18,436 nucleotides of DNA from Betaproteobacteria bacterium. Its GTDB lineage: Bacteria > Pseudomonadota > Gammaproteobacteria > Burkholderiales > SG8-41. The notes under the pieces were generated by a model. That model ran no database searches and was not told where the DNA came from. It worked only from the letters and a program-made list of their open reading frames with translations. Positions 13,284 to 18,436 of this stretch are shown one piece after another; the first letter of the stretch is position 1, and every line of letters begins with the position of its first letter. The position numbers were made by a program, and so were the translations under genes. The stretch is taken from NCBI GenBank assembly GCA_028292065.1, contig JAQGNC010000495.1, forward strand, positions 1-18,436, given 5' to 3'.

Positions 13284-15605
13284 ATGCCTACCTCTCTCGT
13301 CACGGCCCAGCTCGAAGCTTTCATACACGCGGCGCCGCATCTCGTGCTCGTCGTCGCACCGGACTTCACGGTCATCGCCGCCAACAGCGCCTTGCTGGAC
13401 GCGACGAAAGTCAGGCGCGAAGACCTCGTCGGGCGCAATGTATTCGAGGTGTTCCCGGACAACCAGGCCGATCCCGACGCCCACGGTGCGACGCTGCTGC
13501 GCGAATCGCTCGAGCGAGTTCTCGAGACGCGGGTCGCCGACACCATGCAAACCCAGCGCTACGATGTGCGGCGGCCCGCGCAGGAAGGCGGCGAGTTCGA
13601 GCGCCGCTACTGGAAGCGCGTCAATTACCCGGTGCTTTGTTCCGACGGCGCGGTGCGCTGCATCGTCCAGCAGTCCGAGGAGATCACCGAGCTCGTCGAG
13701 CTGCGCTCCCGCGACGCGTTGCACGGGCGCGCGACCGAAATCCTCGAAAGCATCACCGATGCTTTCTTCGCGCTCGACCGCGACTGGCGCTTCACCTACC
13801 TGAACAGCCAGGCGCTGCAAGTGCTCGGCCGCACCCGCGCGCAGATGATCGGCGCGGCGATCTGGGACATTTATCCGGGGCTCGAGGACACCCAGTTCGG
13901 GCGCACGTACCACCGCGTGATGCTCGAGCGCGAAGCCTCGTCGTTTACCTCGTATTATCCCGAGCACGAGCGCTGGTACGAGGTGCATGCCTATCCGGCG
14001 CCGGCCGGCGTGTCGGTGTACTTTCGCGACGTGACCGGCAGGATGCGCGTCGAAGCTCAGGCCGAGCGGATCGCCGCCGATTCCGAGAAGCAGCGCAGGA
14101 TCTACGAAGCGGCGCTGTCGAACACACCCGATCTCGTCTATGTATTCGATCTCGACCACCGCTTCACATACGCGAACGAAGCGCTGCTCACGATGTGGGG
14201 CAGGAGCCGCGAGGATGCGCTAGGCAAGACGTGCCTCGAGCTCGGTTACGAGCCGTGGCACGCGAAGATGCACGAGCGCGAGATCGACCAGGTCGTCGCG
14301 ACGCGGCAGCCGATCCGCGGCGAGGTGCCTTTCACCGGAACGAACGGCCGCCGCATCTACGACTACATATTCGTCCCGGTCATCGGGATCGACGGCGAAA
14401 TCGTCGCGGTGGCGGGAACGACTCGCGACGTGACCGAGCGCCAGCAGGCCGAGCAGGCGATCCGCGAGCAGGCGGAGCAGCTGCGGGAATCGGACCGCGC
14501 GAAAGACGAGTTCCTCGCCACCCTCGCGCACGAGCTGCGCAATCCGCTCGCCCCGATCGCGAATTCGCTCGAGGTGCTCAAGCGCGCAGGTGACAACCGC
14601 GACCTCGCCGCGCGCGCCCGCGGCACGATCGACCGCCAGGTGCGGCACCTCGTGCGCCTGGTCGACGACCTGCTCGACGTGAGCCGCATCACCCGCGGGC
14701 AGCTCGAGCTTCGACGCCAGCGCGTCGAGCTCGCGTCTATCGTCGAGCAGGCGCTCGAAGCGTGCCGTCCGCACCTCGATGCGGCGGGACACGAGCTCAC
14801 GATCGCCACGCCCGGGACCGCGATCGTCGTCGAAGGCGACCCGGTCCGGCTGGTGCAGGTCCTGAGCAACCTCTTGAACAACGCGGCCAAGTACACCCCC
14901 GATCGCGGCCGCATTACTCTGAACGTGCAGGTGATCGGGCCCAAGGTGCGCATCTCGATCACCGACAGCGGCATCGGCATCGCGCCGGAGATGATCGAGC
15001 ACGTGTTCGACATGTTCATCCGCGCCGATCACTCGATCGAGCGCGCGCACGACGGCCTGGGCATCGGCCTCACGCTCGCGCGGCGTCTGGTCGAGCTGCA
15101 CGGCGGCACGCTCGTCGCGAACAGCGCCGGCCTCGGCCACGGCAGCGAGTTCACGCTCGAGCTGCCGCTGGCGCCGCGCGAGAGCGCCGGCACGACTGCG
15201 ACCGAGGCCGGCGCCGCGGCTGTGCCGTCGAGGCGCGTGCTCGTCGTCGATGACAACCACGACTCGGCTGCGAGTCTCGTCATGCTGCTCGAGCTCGCGG
15301 GGCACGAAGCGCGCGCCGCGTACGACGGCGAGGAAGCGATCCGGGTCGCAGCGCAGTACAGGCCCGAGGTCATCCTGCTCGACATCGGACTGCCGAAGAT
15401 GAGCGGTTATGAAGTGTGCCGCGCGATTCGCGCGCAGCCGGCAGGCAAGGACACGATGATCGTGGCGCTGACCGGATGGGGCCAGGACGACGACCGCCAG
15501 AGCTCGCGTGACGCGGGCTTCGACGCGCACCTCGTCAAACCCGCGGACTTCGCGGAGGTGGTGAAGCTCCTGGCGACTTCCCGCGCCGCCGTGACAACCG
15601 AGTAG
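13284..15605 (+). CDS. Soluble hybrid histidine kinase: three PAS domains, HisKA, HATPase, receiver
   Basis: A 773-residue cytoplasmic sensor kinase with no membrane segment, so it probably senses an internal signal or binds a cofactor through its PAS domains. The order is PAS1 (about 5-130), PAS2 (148-255, FFALDRDWRFTYLNSQALQV), PAS3 (272-385, YVFDLDHRFTYANEALL, ending RDVTER), HisKA (404-470) with FLATLAHELRNPLAP (phospho-acceptor His416), and HATPase (510-635) with NNAAKYTP (Asn532/533), DSGIGIAP and GLGIGLTLARR. A receiver domain (650-770) has acidic Asp656/Asp657, phospho-acceptor Asp700 in ILLDIGLPKMSG and Lys752. ATG 13284 begins the first PAS domain; a GTG at 13221 would add 21 residues. 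No good Shine-Dalgarno is seen. TAAAAT (13231-13236) could be a -10 box. No partner output regulator is adjacent, so the target is unknown. Confidence 0.9.
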   Translation: MPTSLVTAQLEAFIHAAPHLVLVVAPDFTVIAANSALLDATKVRREDLVGRNVFEVFPDNQADPDAHGATLLRESLERVLETRVADTMQTQRYDVRRPAQEGGEFERRYWKRVNYPVLCSDGAVRCIVQQSEEITELVELRSRDALHGRATEILESITDAFFALDRDWRFTYLNSQALQVLGRTRAQMIGAAIWDIYPGLEDTQFGRTYHRVMLEREASSFTSYYPEHERWYEVHAYPAPAGVSVYFRDVTGRMRVEAQAERIAADSEKQRRIYEAALSNTPDLVYVFDLDHRFTYANEALLTMWGRSREDALGKTCLELGYEPWHAKMHEREIDQVVATRQPIRGEVPFTGTNGRRIYDYIFVPVIGIDGEIVAVAGTTRDVTERQQAEQAIREQAEQLRESDRAKDEFLATLAHELRNPLAPIANSLEVLKRAGDNRDLAARARGTIDRQVRHLVRLVDDLLDVSRITRGQLELRRQRVELASIVEQALEACRPHLDAAGHELTIATPGTAIVVEGDPVRLVQVLSNLLNNAAKYTPDRGRITLNVQVIGPKVRISITDSGIGIAPEMIEHVFDMFIRADHSIERAHDGLGIGLTLARRLVELHGGTLVANSAGLGHGSEFTLELPLAPRESAGTTATEAGAAAVPSRRVLVVDDNHDSAASLVMLLELAGHEARAAYDGEEAIRVAAQYRPEVILLDIGLPKMSGYEVCRAIRAQPAGKDTMIVALTGWGQDDDRQSSRDAGFDAHLVKPADFAEVVKLLATSRAAVTTE

Positions 15606-15658
15606 CCGCGCCGCCGGCTGCGGCGTGCGACGATGCAGATCACAACCGGAGTCCATCC

Positions 15659-16072
15659 ATGAATGACGCTGCGATCAACGGTAGCTGCCTGTGCGGGTCG
15701 GTCACTTTCGCGGTCACACCGCCTTTTTCGGCGTTCCGCTATTGCCACTGCAGCCGCTGCCGCAAAGCGTCAGGCAGCGCGCACGCCGCGAACCTGGTGC
15801 TGCCGCGCACGCAGTTCGAATGGCGCACGGGCGAAGCGTCGGTCAAACGCTTCGACCTCCCCGGCAGCGAGCGCTTTTCCCTGTGGACGTGCACCCACTG
15901 CGGCGGCCGCGTCCCGCACGAGATGAGGACCACCGAAAACGTCCTGGTGCCGGCGGGACTGCTCGACGAAGACCCGGGCATTCGTCCGCGTCATTGCAAC
16001 TTCTGGGACTCGAAAGCACCGTGGTACGTGGAGCCCCAGCAGATGGAAATCTTCAGCGAATACCCGACGTGA
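15659..16072 (+). CDS. GFA/CENP-V-domain zinc-binding protein
   Basis: A 137-residue single-domain protein of the glutathione-dependent formaldehyde-activating (GFA/CENP-V) fold. Zinc ligands are visible in GSCLCGSVTF (Cys10, Cys12), YCHCSRCRKASG (Cys29, Cys31, Cys34) and TCTHCGGRVP (Cys78, Cys81). The fold holds a structural and a second zinc site and in some members handles S-hydroxymethylglutathione. Most bacterial members are uncharacterised, so the enzyme name should not be taken literally. ATG 15659 has CGGAG about eight bases upstream. It follows the kinase by 53 bases on the same strand, perhaps co-transcribed, and is convergent with a lipoprotein gene. Confidence 0.9.
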   Translation: MNDAAINGSCLCGSVTFAVTPPFSAFRYCHCSRCRKASGSAHAANLVLPRTQFEWRTGEASVKRFDLPGSERFSLWTCTHCGGRVPHEMRTTENVLVPAGLLDEDPGIRPRHCNFWDSKAPWYVEPQQMEIFSEYPT

Positions 16073-16088
16073 GTCGCACTTCGTTGTT

Positions 16089-16180
16089 GCCCCTCACCCT
16101 GACCCTCTCCCCGCAAGCGGGGCGAGGGGACGCTTTTCTCCCTCGCCCCGCAGCGCGGGGAGAGGGTCGGGGAGAGGGGC
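16089..16180. repeat. Long inverted repeat, family B, in a convergent gap
   Basis: The left arm 16089-16114 (GCCCCTCACCCTGACC, then CTCTCCCCGC) and right arm 16155-16180 are inverted copies agreeing at about 24 of 26 positions. Inner hairpins CCCCGCAAGCGGGG and CCCCGCAGCGCGGGG sit on each side. It occupies nearly all of the 120-base gap between the converging GFA and lipoprotein genes. A bidirectional terminator is plausible. Confidence 0.85.
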
Positions 16181-16192
16181 CTACGCCCTACA

Positions 16193-17248
16193 TCACCGCA
16201 CCGTCTTGCGCGCAATCACCACGTTGTCGAGCACCAGGTTCTGCGACCAGATCCAGCGCGCGTCGCCGAATAGCTCCGGGTAGCGCGTATACGCCGGCAG
16301 GTTCGTCACCCCGATCTCCTGGTCGGTGAACTCCCACGCGCGCGGCCAGTTCGTGTCGTTGAAGCGCGGCGATTGCCAGTTCGCGGGAATCGGGTAGTGC
16401 ACCGCGTAGCACTTGTCCTCGCACGCGGGCCTGCGCGCGTACGGGTGAACGCGCCCGCCGAGGTTCGGCGTGTCGTGCACGTTGCCGCGCTCGACGACTT
16501 CTTTCGGATCCATCAGCGGCGCGATGTAGAAGGTCTGCGCTTTCCACGACCCGTCGGTGACGGTGCCGTCGGAGAAGCGCGCGATCAGCCCGCCGTCGCC
16601 CGGGTAGAACTTGCTGGTGTTCGCGGTGACCGGCACCGGAAACACTTCCATGCCGAGGCCGAGATGCTCGTCCCAATCGATCAGGAGGAACGCCATCGTG
16701 TAAGGCCGCTTCACGCGGAACTTCACGATCGACGAGTTGAAAGGCGTATACGGCGTGTTGTCGACCGACACCAGCTTGCCGTTCACGTACATCTCGTAAT
16801 AGTTGTCCGCGACGATGTAGCCGGTGATGACTTCGCCGTCGGCATCGACGTCGATGACCGGGACGTTCGCCGTCGAGACTTCAGCCGAGTTCTTCGGCGT
16901 GACCTGGTTGCATTCGTTGTAGAGGTCGTGGCTCGACGGGCCCAGGCCTTTCTGCAGCGCAGTCACCGCCGGCATCGTGATGACCGTCCCGTCGGTGGCG
17001 GTGATCTCACCGACCGCGGCCACGCGCACGTTCATCTTCGGATGGGTGAAAGCGCACTTCGTGAGGTTCGGTACGATCACTTTCGTCGCGCGGCCCTGCG
17101 TCACCATGCGCCTGGGCGCGCTGGTATCCGCCGCGTCGAGCTCGGGCCCTACGGGCGCGGTCTGGCACGCCGCGAGAGCGGCCGTTGCGGCTAATGCGAA
17201 TGTGATGCTGCGCGCGCGTGCGAGCGCTCTTCCTGTATTGCCGTTCAT
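16193..17248 (-). CDS. Lipoprotein with galactose-binding-like motifs, function unknown
   Basis: A 351-residue exported lipoprotein. The signal segment SITFALAATAALAAC has a canonical lipobox (LAAC, Cys28). The Gln after it fits outer-membrane sorting. The mature chain has KVIVPNLTKCAFTH, then NYYEMYVNGKLVSVDN, a pattern seen in jelly-roll domains accompanying glycosidases. Near the end, GDARWIWSQNLVLDNV again resembles the last strands of galactose-binding-like folds. The segment NDTNWPRAWEF fits the same kind of domain. No catalytic motif is recognised. Four cysteines, including ACEDKCYAVHYP, could form disulfides. ATG 17248 is preceded by GGGGGAG at ideal spacing; the frame stays open to 17482, but that lacks the signal peptide at its N-terminus. 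A surface carbohydrate-binding role is only a guess. Confidence 0.85.
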   Translation of the reverse strand: MNGNTGRALARARSITFALAATAALAACQTAPVGPELDAADTSAPRRMVTQGRATKVIVPNLTKCAFTHPKMNVRVAAVGEITATDGTVITMPAVTALQKGLGPSSHDLYNECNQVTPKNSAEVSTANVPVIDVDADGEVITGYIVADNYYEMYVNGKLVSVDNTPYTPFNSSIVKFRVKRPYTMAFLLIDWDEHLGLGMEVFPVPVTANTSKFYPGDGGLIARFSDGTVTDGSWKAQTFYIAPLMDPKEVVERGNVHDTPNLGGRVHPYARRPACEDKCYAVHYPIPANWQSPRFNDTNWPRAWEFTDQEIGVTNLPAYTRYPELFGDARWIWSQNLVLDNVVIARKTVR

Positions 17249-17358
17249 GGTGATCTCCCCCTTCGAATGATTTCGGGGACTATAGCCGGGTTCGCGCGAG
17301 TTGTGGCGAGCGGCGAGTAGCCGAAGGCAGCGGCCGGCCTCACCCGCCTGGTTCGCCG

Positions 17359-17396
17359 CGCATAACCCCGCTGCAGGCGGGGCGCCTGCGCTACAA
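17359..17396. repeat. Dispersed repeat, family D, copy 2
   Basis: CGCATAACCCCGCTGCAGGC followed by GGGGCGCCTGCGCTACAA matches 4416-4453 with few differences and has the same hairpin core. It lies in the gene-free stretch 17249-17568, upstream of the minus-strand lipoprotein gene. I see no gene or confident promoter in the remainder of that stretch. Confidence 0.75.
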
Positions 17397-17568
17397 GTTC
17401 GCATCGGCCGATCGTGAGGCCGGCGGACGTGATGATGGGCGCGCGCTGGTGACCGCGAGTCCGCGCAGCCGCCCGCGGCCACCTGCGCCTGATGTCGATT
17501 TGAGCCCTCGGCATTCGACTACCAGGCGCACACCCGTAAACTCGAGGACGCTACCGAAGGAGAAACGC

Positions 17569-17628
17569 ATGGCCCGCTACGTAGACGGCTTCATCGTTCC
17601 GGTTCCGAAGAAAAGCGTGCAGGGATGA
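17569..17628 (+). pseudogene. Truncated DUF1428 (YbaA-like) gene, first 19 codons only
   Basis: An ATG preceded at six bases by a perfect AAGGAG opens a 19-codon frame, MARYVDGFIVPVPKKSVQG, then TGA. The sequence matches the conserved N-terminus of DUF1428 proteins (usually about 115-120 residues, starting M-x-YVDGFVVPVPKKN). After about codon 17 the similarity stops, and no frame continues it. The following bases lead into a family C repeat (17667-17715). The gene has therefore lost its body by deletion or element insertion while its translation start stayed intact. Whether the 19-residue peptide is still made is unknown. Confidence 0.8.
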
Positions 17629-17666
17629 TTGCGATAGCGGCACGTCCTGGCGCATAACCCACAATT

Positions 17667-17715
17667 GTCATCGCGAGGAGCCGCGGTAGCGCGACGCGGC
17701 GATCTCGTGGCGCAC
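17667..17715. repeat. 49-bp dispersed repeat, copy 2 (family C)
   Basis: Almost identical to 4225-4273 in the same orientation. It lies between the DUF1428 remnant and the GST gene, at the place where the lost part of DUF1428 would be. Confidence 0.85.
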
Positions 17716-17747
17716 GTCCGATCCTGTCCAGTCAAACGGAGGCCCAT

Positions 17748-18359
17748 ATGACCGACATCACCTTCTACACCAACCCCATGTCCCGCGGCCGCATCGTGCG
17801 CTGGATGCTCGAAGAGCTCGCCGAGCCGTACGAGACCGTCATCCTCGAATACGGCACGACCATGAAAGCGCCCGAATACCTCGCGATCAACCCGATGGGC
17901 AAGGTCCCCGCGATCAGGCATCGCGACGCGATCGTCACCGAAGCCGCCGCGATCTGCGCCTATCTCGCCGACGCGTTTCCCCACCGCAATCTCGCGCCGC
18001 CGCCCGACAGGCGAGGCCCGTACTACCGCTGGATGTTCTTCGCGGCGGGTCCGGTCGAGGCGGCGCTCACGAACAAGGCGCTCGGCTTCGCGTCCGACAA
18101 AAAGCAGATGCTCGGCTACGGGACGTACGAAGACACCGTCGCCGCGCTCGAGCACGCGCTCAGCAATGGTCCTTACATCTGCGGCGACCAGTTCACCGCG
18201 GCCGACGTCTATGTCGGCTCGCAGATCGCGTGGGGAATGATGTTCAACACCCTGGACAAGCGTCCGGCGTTCGAAGCGTATGCGGCGCGGCTGCGCGAGC
18301 GCCCCGCCGCCACACGCGCGCACGAGATCGACAGCGCGGCTGCGCCGAAGCAGTCGTGA
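17748..18359 (+). CDS. Glutathione S-transferase family protein
   Basis: A 203-residue cytosolic GST. The N-terminal thioredoxin-like domain (residues 1-80) begins ITFYTNPMSRGRIVRWMLEE; the Ser/Arg pair near residues 12-13 occupies the catalytic region. NPMGKVPAI has the cis-proline that contacts glutathione, and IVTEAAAICAYLAD contains the Glu-Ala pair that binds the gamma-glutamyl group (usually E-S). The all-helical C-terminal domain has the N-capping motif FTAADVYVGS. ATG 17748 is preceded by GGAGG at five bases. The substrate is unknown; such proteins conjugate or isomerise electrophiles. Its stop overlaps the next gene, suggesting co-translation. Confidence 0.92.
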   Translation: MTDITFYTNPMSRGRIVRWMLEELAEPYETVILEYGTTMKAPEYLAINPMGKVPAIRHRDAIVTEAAAICAYLADAFPHRNLAPPPDRRGPYYRWMFFAAGPVEAALTNKALGFASDKKQMLGYGTYEDTVAALEHALSNGPYICGDQFTAADVYVGSQIAWGMMFNTLDKRPAFEAYAARLRERPAATRAHEIDSAAAPKQS

Positions 18360-18436
18360 TCCACAGCGTCAAAGCGCAAGACGTGCATCGCTTCTGGTTC
18401 GAAGATGCGACCGCCGATCCGCGGGAGGCGCAGGCA
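18356..18436 (+). CDS. DUF924 family protein (3' truncated by window end)
   Basis: A frame starting with GTG at 18356 overlaps the GST stop as GTGA and stays open to the window end (27 codons). The visible sequence contains QDVHRFWFEDATADPREAQA, which resembles the N-terminal DxLxFWFxD block of DUF924 proteins. These are helical proteins of about 180-200 residues with unknown function. The tight overlap suggests an operon with the GST. Only the first segment is present, so the assignment rests on one motif. Confidence 0.65.
   Translation, partial: MIHSVKAQDVHRFWFEDATADPREAQA

Noticed and set aside
12284..13546. 420-codon minus-strand frame across livF and the kinase start
   Set aside because: It crosses an intergenic repeat and two genes with intact motifs on the other strand, and has no recognisable domain.

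Overview
The window is about 18.4 kb of high-GC DNA with a typical betaproteobacterial (Burkholderiales-like) gene complement. It holds two Bug/TctC-type periplasmic binding proteins, a PilU-type pilus ATPase, a branched-chain-amino-acid-type ABC operon, a GST and many short palindromic intergenic repeats. This taxonomic reading is inference from gene content; there is no rRNA or marker gene. No phage, IS transposase, CRISPR, toxin-antitoxin or defence gene is visible, and I do not see a convincing new multi-gene system.

Layout. (1) 1-1532: the 3' part of an APC-superfamily, ethanolamine-permease-like transporter, then a small CDGSH iron-sulfur protein. (2) 1665-4080: a Bug/TctC binding protein (minus strand), divergent from pilU (plus strand). 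(3) 4081-4468: a gene-free patch of tandem and palindromic repeats. (4) 4469-6539: a conserved uncharacterised exported protein (minus strand), divergent from a second Bug binding protein (plus strand). (5) 6818-13006: a cytosine-deaminase-like amidohydrolase (minus strand), divergent from a complete ABC importer operon (binding protein, livH, livM, livG, livF). A sigma-70-like promoter lies in the shared 180-bp gap. (6) 13284-16072: a soluble three-PAS hybrid histidine kinase and a GFA/CENP-V-fold zinc protein. (7) 16193-17248: a lipoprotein (minus strand) with galactose-binding-like motifs. (8) 17249-18436: a decayed DUF1428 start, a glutathione S-transferase, and the first 27 codons of a DUF924 gene that overlaps the GST stop.

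How the genes may work together. The clearest functional unit is the liv-type operon with its divergent amidohydrolase. The simplest reading is uptake of a small nitrogenous or amide compound followed by hydrolysis, but the substrate cannot be read from sequence. The amidohydrolase appears to lack two residues used by canonical cytosine deaminases. The two Bug proteins lack TctA/TctB partners here, as is usual for that expanded family.

The most distinctive non-coding signal is the repeats. At least five families of short palindromic or dispersed elements occur. Every convergent gene junction (1533-1664, 4081-4468, 6540-6817, 16073-16192) carries them, while the divergent promoter gaps at 2634-2793, 5321-5534 and 8057-8236 do not. 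They also sit at joints of the liv operon, where one appears to write the C-terminus of LivM, one supplies the probable livG ribosome-binding site, and one folds just before livH.
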